From the NCBI RefSeq assembly GCF_008035925.1, contig NZ_CP036264.1, positions 9,137,035-9,201,034 on the forward strand: a DNA stretch of 64,000 nucleotides, written 5' to 3'. Source of the DNA: Stieleria maiorica. GTDB lineage: Bacteria; Planctomycetota; Planctomycetia; Pirellulales; Pirellulaceae. Shown here piece after piece: positions 51,560 to 60,773 of the stretch. How positions within the stretch are numbered: position 1 is the first letter of the stretch; every line of letters starts with the position of its first letter. Made by a program: the position numbers and the translations under genes. The notes under the pieces are model-generated. The model did not search any database and was not told the DNA's origin. It saw only the letters and a program-made list of their open reading frames with translations.

Positions 51560-52948
51560 TCATTCGTCGTTGTCGCGTTCACCGGCCTTCTCGTAGGCAG
51601 TCGGGAGTTCAGCATTCCAAGCGCGTAGTTGTCGCATCAGACGCTTTAGCACTTCTGGATTGGCCTCGGCGACGTTATTGCTCTCGGACGGATCGATTGA
51701 CAAGTCATACAGTTCAGGTGACCCACGCCTTTGCCGTGGAAGGTGCAGCTTCCAGTTGCCATCACGCATCGTCGACGTTGCGCCGGGGGAGCTAAGTCTC
51801 CAGTACAGGGGTTTCGAACGCTGCCGCTCGGCTCCTTGCCAGATGTCAGAGATATCCTCGCCGTCCAACTGCTCGGGTAGATCACTGACTCCAGCGATTG
51901 CAGCGAGTGTCGGCATCCAATCAACAAACGAGCAGACGCTGCCCGAATCGACTCGACCGGCGGGCACTTTGCCGGGCCAGCGAACGATGAAAGGAACTCT
52001 TGTACCGCCTTCAAACTGCGTGTGCTTCCCTCCGCGAAACTCTCCCGCGTAGCCGAGCATGTTGTCGGAGTATTTGCGCGCTCCCTTGTTGGCGAGGATG
52101 ACTGGTGCGGGACCGTGATCGCTCGAGAACACGACAATCGTGTTGTCGCTTAGCGACAGTTCGTCCAGCGTCTGCAAAAGTCGACCGACGTTGAGGTCGA
52201 TCTGGTAGACATCGCCTAGATACTGCCTCATTGATCGATCAATATCGCCCCCGATCTGGATGCACTCTTCGAATTTCTGCTGCATGGTCGGCGAGAAATC
52301 ACCGCGTTCGACTTTCACATCATCAAACGTTGCCGCAAGGGCATCCGGTGTATTGACAGGGAAATGAGTTGCGTGGCCCCACACGTTCACATAGAACGGC
52401 CCGTCCTTGTTTTCACGAATAAAGTCAATCGCAGCAGAGTAGAGCATCGTGTCGCGACCCTCCGATTTTTCGCGGCTACTGCCGAGCGTTTCGATATCGT
52501 CGATGCCGTAGGTTCCGTCCGAGTCGTCGGGCCCAATGTGCCACTTGCCGAAGTGTCCAGTCTTGTAACCTTTTCGTTTCAACAGCTCCGTGATCGTTAC
52601 ATGGTCGCCGAACCCAAAGTCGGCGGCATACTTCGGATATCGAGCCGGAAACAAACCCGTCATCAATCCGGTACGACTGGGATTGCAGGTAACTCCAGTG
52701 ACATAAAACTGGGTAAAACGAGTACCCTGGCTGGCGAGGCGATCCAGATTAGGCGTTTTCGCATAGGGATGTCCGTAACAACTTAGATCACCGAATCCAA
52801 GATCGTCTGCGAACATGAAGACAATGTTGGGCGGTAAATCCTCTGCATTCAAATTACCTGCAAAAGATGCGAGGACCCCAACAATACAGAGAAGACAGTA
52901 CTTTAGCCCTGGGGTGAGGTTCTTCGTGTTACGGGCGCTACATGCCAT
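51560..52948 (-). CDS. Secreted sulfatase, no. 6
   Basis: 462 residues, signal peptide (YCLLCIVGVLASFAGNLNA). Motifs: NIVFMFADDLGFGDLS, formylglycine site GVTCNPSRTGLMTG (Asn at the second position, seen in some clades), GKWHIGP, VVFSSDHGPAP. Transcribed with the PSD1 cytochrome gene 18 bp upstream. Confidence 0.9.
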   Translation of the reverse strand: MACSARNTKNLTPGLKYCLLCIVGVLASFAGNLNAEDLPPNIVFMFADDLGFGDLSCYGHPYAKTPNLDRLASQGTRFTQFYVTGVTCNPSRTGLMTGLFPARYPKYAADFGFGDHVTITELLKRKGYKTGHFGKWHIGPDDSDGTYGIDDIETLGSSREKSEGRDTMLYSAAIDFIRENKDGPFYVNVWGHATHFPVNTPDALAATFDDVKVERGDFSPTMQQKFEECIQIGGDIDRSMRQYLGDVYQIDLNVGRLLQTLDELSLSDNTIVVFSSDHGPAPVILANKGARKYSDNMLGYAGEFRGGKHTQFEGGTRVPFIVRWPGKVPAGRVDSGSVCSFVDWMPTLAAIAGVSDLPEQLDGEDISDIWQGAERQRSKPLYWRLSSPGATSTMRDGNWKLHLPRQRRGSPELYDLSIDPSESNNVAEANPEVLKRLMRQLRAWNAELPTAYEKAGERDNDE

Positions 52949-52966
52949 AGGTCATTACTCGATTTC

Positions 52967-55447
52967 TTAATTTGCCTTGAACACGTCACTGGTGACGATC
53001 AATTCCACAAGGTCACGGAGTCCGCCGTCTCGCTCGACAAATGCGTCCAGAACAGACTCAACGACTGGCCGGTCCTGGAATCCAAGTTCTCGTCCGAGTG
53101 CATAGGTCAACATTTTTTGCGTTAGGCACTTCGCGACTTGATCCTTCTGCTTCAGCAGCAATTGCTTCAGTTCGACAATGTCAGCGAATGACTCGCCACT
53201 CGGTAACATTCCCGACGTGTCCACCTTGTTGGTAGGCTCTCCATCGCTGCCAGAATAATGATGGCGAACTGAGCCAATGGGATCGAAAGACTCTAAAGCG
53301 AAGCCGATCGGATCGATCTTACGATGGCATTCGGCACACGTTGCAACGTTGCGATGCTTGGCGAGCTGTTCTCGAATCGTCGTCGCGCCTCGAATATCTG
53401 GCTCCAAGGGCTCGACATCCGGCGGTGGAGGCGGAGGTGGTGACCCAAGAATATTCTCCAAGACCCAGATGCCGCGAGTCACGGGCGAAGTTTCAACTCC
53501 ATTCGAAGTTGCAGTCAGCACGCTTGCGTGGCCGAGTAAACCTCCGCGAAATGATTGCTCAGGTAGTGGGACTCGCCGAAACTCGTCCCCCGCGACCTTC
53601 GGCAAACCGTAGTGAGCCGCCAGGTAACGATTGGCGAAGGTGAAGTCGGAATCGATGAAATGATCGATGCTCAGGTTCTTTTGTAAAACTTCCGCGAAGA
53701 ATAGCTGAGTCTCTCGCCGCATCAATGGCTCAAGCTGACGGTCATAATAGCTTTCAAACTTTTGCGGGTCGGGCGGCATTGATCCCAGTTCGCTGAGATG
53801 CAGCCAACTGTTCGTAAAGTTCTCAATGAACGCTTCAGCCTTGGGATCGTCCAACATGCGGCGAGTCTGGGCAAGCAACACGTTCGGATCGCGCAATGTC
53901 CCGTTGGCGGCGATTTGGAGCAGTTGTTCGTCCGGCATCGAACTCCACAGAAAGTACGAGAGCCGCGAAGCGAGCCGATAGTCATCCTCGTCTCGCTCAT
54001 CCGCTCCAGGCGGTGTCTCGATATAGAGAAAGCTCGGCGAGCAAAGGATGGCCTTGCAGGTGGTGAGATACGCGACTCTTCGAGTCTCGCCGGCGTCTAA
54101 TCGAGATTGATAGAAAGCCTCGTAACGTTCAACCTCCGAATTCAGCGGCGGCCTACGAAAGGCTAGATAAAGGAAAGGGGGTAGGGATTTCGAAGTTGGG
54201 TCAGACAACAGGTCAACTTTCGTGACATCTCTTGGTTCTGGACCTGCAATCTCCATCTGGTGGACTCGCAACCGAGGGCCTTCGTAAGCGTCGGATATCC
54301 AGACGTCGAGTATCTCGGAGGGCTCCGTTGAGAAAACATCGAGCCAGTTGCTGGTCTTCGCCTCCGGGTGGAACTTTTTGACCAGCCTTACCAAGGATGC
54401 TCTGAAGTCGATTGGCCCATTGGCATAGCGGATGACGGGCACGAATCCTTTGTCCAACCACATCCGCAGCTCGTAGACCTTCGCCGCGTGGTCCTCAACT
54501 GGAATGGTTGCCACGATGCGATCAGATGAGTTCTGCCCAGCTCCGGGTCGGGCCAACTTCGGATCGGTCGCAATGATCTCCATTTTGATTGGTTCATCTG
54601 GATCAATCTTTAGTTCATTCGGCGGATAGGGGTGCTTGCGGTTCACACCTTCGGCTTTGATGCGAATGGTGTAATAGCCGTCGGCCGGAGCGCCGGGAAA
54701 ACGTCTTGCATGAAGCCTTGCCCGATCTGGATGGCTGTGCGCCACATCGACATATTGGCCGGTTGGATTGACGATGAAGTTCTGCTCTGGGCGGAACAGA
54801 AACCTTCGCTTGCTGAAATCATTCGGTGACAGAATTTCGTTGATGGGTTCGACAACCGCCCGCGACTGGACTGCCTTGTCGATACTTTGTGATGCTGCTT
54901 CCAGATAGCATTGCATCAGGTAGTCAGATAGAACCAAGTGCTCGCCGAGATTACTGAAGCCGTCGACTCGATCATCTGCGGGGAAGGACGACGTCGGATC
55001 GAACGATTCGATATTCACGCCTAGTAGGTCACGAATCGTGTTGCGATATTCCTGACGGTTTAGTCGTCTAAATCCTTGTTGGTGTATGCCTGATAGTGAC
55101 TCACGCGCTTGTTCAAGTTGCCGTGTGACTGCGGCGACGAACTGTTTGGTTTCCTTGTCGGATGGTTGCGGTTCATCCTCGGGAGGCATCTCACCCAGAT
55201 TGACGACATCCAGTATCTCCTGCCAGTGCTCGGCCGTCTCCTTTTCCGAGAGGTCCGCGACCAAGGTGTCGAATCGGCGATCCGCGTTCTGTTCTTCCTC
55301 GCCGTGGCAGCGCACGCAGTGATTCTTGACGTAAGCCAGCGTGTCAATCTGCGTGTCGTCTGCTTTGACGTGAGGCTTCAAAGCTATGATCGCCAGACCA
55401 ATCGCGACGAATCGTTTCAGATTACAAAAGAGAAGCGACCAACTCAC
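52967..55447 (-). CDS. Planctomycete PSD1/DUF1587-DUF1592-DUF1588-DUF1585 c-type cytochrome
   Basis: 826 residues. Signal region at 1-29; haem-binding CVRCHGEEEQNADRRFD (about 38); DUF1587 near 105-170 (FRRLNRQEYRNTIRDLLGVN); the central carbohydrate-binding-like region; DUF1592/1588 at about 490-720 with a second haem site CAECHRKIDPIGFALESFDPIG; and DUF1585 at the end. Probably a periplasmic multi-domain redox protein linked to polysaccharide breakdown. Its start overlaps the end of the DUF1552 gene by 1 nt. Confidence 0.9.
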   Translation of the reverse strand: MSWSLLFCNLKRFVAIGLAIIALKPHVKADDTQIDTLAYVKNHCVRCHGEEEQNADRRFDTLVADLSEKETAEHWQEILDVVNLGEMPPEDEPQPSDKETKQFVAAVTRQLEQARESLSGIHQQGFRRLNRQEYRNTIRDLLGVNIESFDPTSSFPADDRVDGFSNLGEHLVLSDYLMQCYLEAASQSIDKAVQSRAVVEPINEILSPNDFSKRRFLFRPEQNFIVNPTGQYVDVAHSHPDRARLHARRFPGAPADGYYTIRIKAEGVNRKHPYPPNELKIDPDEPIKMEIIATDPKLARPGAGQNSSDRIVATIPVEDHAAKVYELRMWLDKGFVPVIRYANGPIDFRASLVRLVKKFHPEAKTSNWLDVFSTEPSEILDVWISDAYEGPRLRVHQMEIAGPEPRDVTKVDLLSDPTSKSLPPFLYLAFRRPPLNSEVERYEAFYQSRLDAGETRRVAYLTTCKAILCSPSFLYIETPPGADERDEDDYRLASRLSYFLWSSMPDEQLLQIAANGTLRDPNVLLAQTRRMLDDPKAEAFIENFTNSWLHLSELGSMPPDPQKFESYYDRQLEPLMRRETQLFFAEVLQKNLSIDHFIDSDFTFANRYLAAHYGLPKVAGDEFRRVPLPEQSFRGGLLGHASVLTATSNGVETSPVTRGIWVLENILGSPPPPPPPDVEPLEPDIRGATTIREQLAKHRNVATCAECHRKIDPIGFALESFDPIGSVRHHYSGSDGEPTNKVDTSGMLPSGESFADIVELKQLLLKQKDQVAKCLTQKMLTYALGRELGFQDRPVVESVLDAFVERDGGLRDLVELIVTSDVFKAN

Positions 55448-56733
55448 TAGCTCAGCCCCTCCAGTGTTCCCGTCGAGGTTCCGAAGCGATCTGTCTCGAT
55501 ACCAAAACGCTGCAGCATTGATAGATACAAATTGCAGGCGGGTACTTTCGAACCATGGCCTTCTGGGTACGCCTTGTGCTCGCCGTGTTGGAAGCCACCA
55601 CCCGCCAGCAACAGAGGCAACTTGCGATTGGAATGAGAACTCGCATTCCCGAGTCCACTTCCGAACAACACCATGGTCTGATCGAGTAGTGACGTATCTG
55701 GCGAAGCTTGTGATCGCTTGAGGCTTTCCAAGAATCTTGCCAACTGCGACGTATGGAAGTGCTCAATCACCGCCAATTGCTGAAGTTTCGATTCGTCTTT
55801 TCCGTGGTGCGTCAGATTGTGGTATCCCATCGAGATACCTGAGAGCCCGGATTCCCCTGTCCATCCGTGGATGGCCATCGAGAGGACGCGAGTCGAATCG
55901 GTTTCCAACGCGAGTTTCATCAGGTCATAGTAGAGCGCAACCTCCTCGGCGAAGCTGGTCGGCAGAGGCTTGGGCAACTTGTAGTCGGACTTCGGCTTTG
56001 GTCTATTCAGCCAGGCTTCGGACTGCTGTAAACGCTTTTCAACTTCACGAATCGAAGTGAAGTACTCATCAAGCTTCGTCGAATCGCTGTGACTGATTCT
56101 CTTCCTCAAATCAGCCGCATCGTCACCAACAACATCAAGGATGCTTCGGTTGACAGCGAAAGTGCTGGCTTTTTGCTTTCGATGTGACGGGGGTGTCTCC
56201 AAGAACAGAGCGTCGAACATCGTCTGCAGTTTGGAAATGGTTGGAATCTCCACACCGTTTCGCGTCCAAGAAACACCGCCACCGCCTAGCCCCAGTTGCA
56301 TTGATTGATATCGAGTTTCTGCTCCGACGAACTCGGCAGCGTTTTGATCGACCGATATATTACCCTCGGGATACTGGCTGGCTTGGTCCGAGCGAATCCC
56401 AGATAAAAACGTATGCGTCGCAGCGTGGCCTCCAGCGACGCCGGGATGGTCCAAGTCGGAGAAGACTGTGAAGTCGTTTTTTAACGCTGCCAAAGGAGAC
56501 AGCAACCGAGGCAACTCGTAGTCGCGTCCGGTTTGCAAGGGAAAGAAGTCATTTGGGTACAGGCCATATTCCAGTCCGATGCATACCATCCGCATTGGGG
56601 GTTGATCGGCGGTCGAACCAGCTACGCCTTCTGACGCGATGGCACGATTCGTAACCGCCAACGACTCAAGGAACGGCAGTGCGACTACCGCGCCGGTACC
56701 ACGCAGCAATTGGCGTCGGTCAATTCGTTTCAT
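55447..56733 (-). CDS. DUF1552 exported protein, copy 1
   Basis: 428 residues. Twin-arginine-type signal KRIDRRQLLRGTGAVVALPFLE, typical of the family. Conserved MVCIGLEYGLYPNDFFP, HPGVAGGHAATHTFLSG and ending SNRKLPLLLAGGGFQHGEHK. Always found next to PSD1-type cytochromes in planctomycetes; the function is unknown. ATG 56733 is used; the upstream extension lacks family similarity. Copy 2 lies at 62387-63676. Confidence 0.88.
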   Translation of the reverse strand: MKRIDRRQLLRGTGAVVALPFLESLAVTNRAIASEGVAGSTADQPPMRMVCIGLEYGLYPNDFFPLQTGRDYELPRLLSPLAALKNDFTVFSDLDHPGVAGGHAATHTFLSGIRSDQASQYPEGNISVDQNAAEFVGAETRYQSMQLGLGGGGVSWTRNGVEIPTISKLQTMFDALFLETPPSHRKQKASTFAVNRSILDVVGDDAADLRKRISHSDSTKLDEYFTSIREVEKRLQQSEAWLNRPKPKSDYKLPKPLPTSFAEEVALYYDLMKLALETDSTRVLSMAIHGWTGESGLSGISMGYHNLTHHGKDESKLQQLAVIEHFHTSQLARFLESLKRSQASPDTSLLDQTMVLFGSGLGNASSHSNRKLPLLLAGGGFQHGEHKAYPEGHGSKVPACNLYLSMLQRFGIETDRFGTSTGTLEGLS

Positions 56734-56868
56734 CTTTTCATTCCCTACGAGTTCGCAATCCGGCGATCTGGATATCGATGGATGAGCGGACGGATTCTCC
56801 AAGTCCTCTCCCAGACCACTTGAAGTTGGACAACAAGATTGAGACTTTCTCGAAGAAAATTGGAAATT

Positions 56869-56923
56869 GTAGTGGACGAGGCTACGAGTCCGTTGACGGA
56901 GGACTCGTGGCCTCGTCCACTAC
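56869..56923. repeat. Palindromic intergenic repeat, complete copy
   Basis: GTAGTGGACGAGGCTACGAG.. pairs with ..CTCGTGGCCTCGTCCACTAC, arms of about 22 nt around a short centre. Related copies: 62206-62261 and one arm at 8911-8930. It overlaps the stop codon of the kinase gene and could act as a bidirectional terminator. Confidence 0.8.
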
Positions 56924-58011
56924 CGAACTACCCGTCCCGAGGCGGAGCCTCCCATGAGCAACTCCACTTCGCTGCGGGTCGAAAGATTGACGTCACCCTG
57001 AATGGAGTGCTTGAGACAGGAAGCCGCGACCGCGTAACCCAGAGCTGTTTGCGGCACGCTCAGCTCAGGCGTCGTCAACGCGAAAATCAGCCCGCCGGCA
57101 AACGAATCGCCTCCACCGACTCGGTCGACGATGCTTTTAATTTCATAGGGACAATAGTCACCGCTGGAATCGACAGGCGCGAAGACAGCGCGATCGCTCG
57201 CGGCATCCAGAAGCATCGCTCCCCAGTTGTTGTGCGTCGCCGAAAGACTCTCCCGCAGCGTGATTGCAACTTTGCCAACGTTGGGAAACATCTGGACCAC
57301 TTGTCGTGCCACGTTGGGGTAGCGAGAGGTGTCAAGCGATCCGGCATGCACGTCGGTGTCACCCGCCTGGATCCCAAGCACGTCATGGCAGTCCTCCTCA
57401 TTGGCGATGACGACATCCACGAAAGGCAGAATGCTCTTCATGGTTTCTTGGGCCAATTCTCGAGGGGACTTTGACGCGTCCCATTTCCAGAGCTTGCTGC
57501 GAAAGTTCAGGTCAATTGACACAGTGGCGCCGGCGTCTTTTGCTTTGCTCGCGGCGACGAGTGTTGCTTCCGCCGCGATCCTTGAAAGCGCCGGGGTTAT
57601 GCCGCTCAGGTGCAACCACTGGGCATCTTGAAAAATCGCGCCCCAATCATATTGATCCGCACTGGTCATCGAGACCGCCGAATCGGCTCTGTCGTAGACC
57701 ACGTTGCTCGGACGCTGATTGGCACCCGTTTCCAAAAAGTACAAACCCAAGCGTCCTTTGTCGGTTCGCAAGATATACCGGGTATCAATCCCGAACGCAC
57801 GAACGGAATCCATCGTTGCATCCGCCAATGCGTGCTTTGGCAAGGCCGTCACAAACCGAGCGGCACCACCAAAGTTGCAAATGGACGCGGCAACGCTCGC
57901 TTCCGCACCGACGTACATCACATCGAATTGCCGCGTCTGTCGAAGACGCAGATTGGCTGGTGCGGCCAGACGGCCCATGATTTCACCGAACGTAACGACA
58001 ACGTTATTCAT
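56920..58011 (-). CDS. kdgK: 2-keto-3-deoxygluconate kinase (PfkB family)
   Basis: 363 residues. N-terminal VVTFGEIMGRLAAP and sugar-site VGAEASVAASICNFGG; signature DRVGGGDSFAGGLIFAL with catalytic Asp. Phosphorylates 2-keto-3-deoxygluconate to KDPG. It follows the KDPG aldolase gene by 31 bp, which makes the assignment firm. ATG 58011 begins the conserved fold; the longer frame overlaps the aldolase gene. The stop lies in the palindromic repeat. Confidence 0.9.
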   Translation of the reverse strand: MNNVVVTFGEIMGRLAAPANLRLRQTRQFDVMYVGAEASVAASICNFGGAARFVTALPKHALADATMDSVRAFGIDTRYILRTDKGRLGLYFLETGANQRPSNVVYDRADSAVSMTSADQYDWGAIFQDAQWLHLSGITPALSRIAAEATLVAASKAKDAGATVSIDLNFRSKLWKWDASKSPRELAQETMKSILPFVDVVIANEEDCHDVLGIQAGDTDVHAGSLDTSRYPNVARQVVQMFPNVGKVAITLRESLSATHNNWGAMLLDAASDRAVFAPVDSSGDYCPYEIKSIVDRVGGGDSFAGGLIFALTTPELSVPQTALGYAVAASCLKHSIQGDVNLSTRSEVELLMGGSASGRVVR

Positions 58012-58042
58012 GTGGCTTGTTAATCTTGAAAATGGACGTGTT

Positions 58043-58696
58043 TCATTGGTCAGCGATTTGGACCGCTTGGGTGACTTCTTTGGCGCGGGCAGAGATGGCC
58101 GTCCAGTCTTCCTGGGCAACCAGTTCCTTCTTGACAATCCAAGACCCGCCGACAGCCACAACGTTTGGTTCGGCTAGGTAGGCTGACATGTTGTCGGCGT
58201 TAATTCCACCGAGCGGGAAGTATTCGATGCCAAGGTGGCTGTACGGAGCCGACATGCTTCGCAGATAACCGATCCCACCAAGAGACTCGGCGGGGAACAG
58301 CTTGACGAAACGGCAACCCAATTCGATCGAAGCTTCCAGATCCGAGGGCGTAGCGATCCCTGGTGCAAAAGGCAAACCCGCGTCCCTTGCGGCACGAATC
58401 ACGTTTGCATTCAGTCCTGGAGCGACACCAAAATCGGCACCCGCGTTCTTGACGTCTCTCATGGTATCTGGTGTGAGGATCGTTCCCACACCGACCAAGA
58501 TCTCGGGTACGTCGGCACAGATCGCCTCCACGGCAGCCAAGCCGTCAGGCGTCCGCAGCAGCAATTCGATCGCATCGATTCCACCGGCCAACAACGCCCT
58601 CGCGATCGGAACCGCGTGCTCGGCCTTATCAACGGAAAATCCTGCAACAACGCGTGTGCGTCTCAAACGAGCGATGATTTCAGTGGGAAACATCAT
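58043..58696 (-). CDS. eda: KDPG/KHG aldolase
   Basis: 217 residues, class I aldolase. GGIDAIELLLRTPDGL, GVGTILTPDTMRDVKNAGADFGVAPG, and Schiff-base lysine in CRFVKLFPAE; ends with the phosphate-binding FPLGGINADNM and VGGSWI. Splits KDPG to pyruvate and glyceraldehyde-3-phosphate. It begins 1 nt after the stop of sulfatase 7 and is followed by the kinase. Confidence 0.93.
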   Translation of the reverse strand: MMFPTEIIARLRRTRVVAGFSVDKAEHAVPIARALLAGGIDAIELLLRTPDGLAAVEAICADVPEILVGVGTILTPDTMRDVKNAGADFGVAPGLNANVIRAARDAGLPFAPGIATPSDLEASIELGCRFVKLFPAESLGGIGYLRSMSAPYSHLGIEYFPLGGINADNMSAYLAEPNVVAVGGSWIVKKELVAQEDWTAISARAKEVTQAVQIADQ

Positions 58697-58697
58697 G

Positions 58698-60476
58698 CTA
58701 TCGCGTCAACACCACTTGATGCGGCCCCAACGTTTGCTCGCCCAGCGTCAGCTCAACAGAAAGCGAAATATCTCCCTTGGGCAAGGCAAGGGTTGTTCGA
58801 TGGCCGCGTTGTTTTCCGGCGACGATCTCGCATTGGCCAACCGCGTTGCCCGCAGTGACGGTCGCGGTGCCACTGGGATAGTCGCCGCTATCGAGAATGA
58901 TTTCGACTTCGTATTCACCCGCCTGTGACGCGTTCAAAAGCCAGAACCCGTTCGAGGCCCCTCCCCAAGGTCGGCCGCTCACGTGCCGCCAATCTTGTCG
59001 CGTCAGCACTGTCTCCGGTTCGTGTTCCGTGCCGATAACGATTCGTGGTGGCGCGAAGTTGTCATGGCGAGACATACTCACATCCGCGAACCAATCTTCA
59101 TAGGCCTGTGTGAGGCGTCGCGCGATCTCAGGATACTTCGCCGCGACATCATCCAACTGGCGAGGATCTTCTTCGAGATTGTAGAGCTCCAACTTCGCTT
59201 CGCCCGCGACTCGTTCTCTTCCAAATCCGCTCGGATGAACCAGTTTCCAAGGATTTTCGTGGATGGCAAAGTGATTGAATCGTTGTGGGACATTGCCTCG
59301 ATGTGCCTGAAAGACGACCTGTCGCGTTGGCCACTCGGCGTCCCCATTCGTCAGCAGCGGAAGAAAGCTGCGACCGTCGATTTTGCGTGACGCTGGTAAC
59401 GGAACCTGACAAGCGTCGAGGATGGTCGGCATCACATCGATGTGAGCACAAAGTTGGGTCGACATTGTACCCGCGGAAATCCTGGCCGGCCAATGCATCA
59501 CCAAGGGCGATCGAATGCCGCCGTCGTCAACATGCGTCTTCATGCCTCGCATTTCACCAACGTAGCGCATCGAATTGGGGCCATTGTCGTTCAAGTAGAT
59601 GACGATCGTATTGTCGGTCACTCCGAGTTCGTCGAGCTTTGCAAACAAACGCGCGACGTTGTCATCAATGTTGGTGATCATCGCCGCAATCCGAGCCAGC
59701 TTGTCGAACTCAGCCTCGCGACGCTTTTCGGGAAGCGGACTGACTAGCAGCGGCGACAAATCGGTGTTTTTGTATTCCTCGTACAATTCCGTCGGAACAT
59801 CGTCGAAAGGTCCGTGAGGAGCGTTGGTTGCGATATAAGTGAAGAATGGTTCGTTCGACGCCGCGCTGTTGGAGATGAAGTCCATTGCCGCGCCGAAAAA
59901 GATGTCGGTGCAGTACCCTTGCATCGCAACTTCTTCGCCGTTCTTGAACAGCACTGGATCAGTGTATTTGCCTTCCGCGCCGATCGGATCGGATGGTTGT
60001 CCGATTCCTCCACCGCGGTGCAACAATGATTCTCGAAAGCCTTGATCCATGGCTCGCATGGGATAGTTATCGCCCAGATGCCACTTCCCATAGATTCCAG
60101 TTCGATAGCCCGCGTCTCGTAGACACTCCGCAAGCGTCACTTCGTCTGCGTCCATCATTGCGCGGCCCAAGTAGGTATCGACGCAGCGTGTGCGGTAGTT
60201 GTATCGCCCCGTCATGAGGCTCGCCCGAGTCGGTGCACAAACCGGACTTACGTAAAACCTCGACAAAAACCCGCTTCGCGCGTGCATCGCATCGAGTGCC
60301 GGGGTGCGTATGACCGTGTTGCCCATAAAGCCGTAATCGCCCACGCCCTGATCATCGCTCATAATCAGAATGACGTTGGGGCGATCGCTGGCGAACATGG
60401 CTGAATAGTTGCAAGCAAGCAGCAGGAACGCGGCAAGTGGCACCGGCCTGATCAATCGGATTTTTCTTGTTGACAT
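58698..60476 (-). CDS. Secreted sulfatase, no. 7, with C-terminal extension
   Basis: 592 residues from ATG 60476, with signal peptide (VPLAAFLLLACNYSAMFA). Motifs: NVILIMSDDQGVGDYG, PVCAPTRASLMTG (CAPTR type), GKWHLGDN, VIYLNDNGPNSM. About 120 C-terminal residues after the catalytic fold form a beta-rich module (EYEVEIILDSGDYPSGTATVTAGN), seen in some planctomycete sulfatases. Heads the operon with eda and kdgK. Confidence 0.9.
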   Translation of the reverse strand: MSTRKIRLIRPVPLAAFLLLACNYSAMFASDRPNVILIMSDDQGVGDYGFMGNTVIRTPALDAMHARSGFLSRFYVSPVCAPTRASLMTGRYNYRTRCVDTYLGRAMMDADEVTLAECLRDAGYRTGIYGKWHLGDNYPMRAMDQGFRESLLHRGGGIGQPSDPIGAEGKYTDPVLFKNGEEVAMQGYCTDIFFGAAMDFISNSAASNEPFFTYIATNAPHGPFDDVPTELYEEYKNTDLSPLLVSPLPEKRREAEFDKLARIAAMITNIDDNVARLFAKLDELGVTDNTIVIYLNDNGPNSMRYVGEMRGMKTHVDDGGIRSPLVMHWPARISAGTMSTQLCAHIDVMPTILDACQVPLPASRKIDGRSFLPLLTNGDAEWPTRQVVFQAHRGNVPQRFNHFAIHENPWKLVHPSGFGRERVAGEAKLELYNLEEDPRQLDDVAAKYPEIARRLTQAYEDWFADVSMSRHDNFAPPRIVIGTEHEPETVLTRQDWRHVSGRPWGGASNGFWLLNASQAGEYEVEIILDSGDYPSGTATVTAGNAVGQCEIVAGKQRGHRTTLALPKGDISLSVELTLGEQTLGPHQVVLTR

Positions 60477-60773
60477 AAAACCTGATTCAGAGCTGTCTTT
60501 GTTCACCGCGTACGCGGAACATAGTTGGAACGATGCAGGATCGCATTTCGAGGAAGACATTGTCCCTCAGTTCACTCCCGCATTGGTCGGAATTGGACTT
60601 TCGAAGAAAATCTTTTTCAAATTTGTCTCGTGCTCCTGTCCAATTTGAGTGACTGCGGAGGAGAGATCATGCCAGCACCGCCCAACCGAACATTCGACGA
60701 CATACCTCCCGCGAGAAATCCCGACCGGGGCCGCTCAATCGCAGGCCGACGAAAGACAGCGTAATCAATCTAC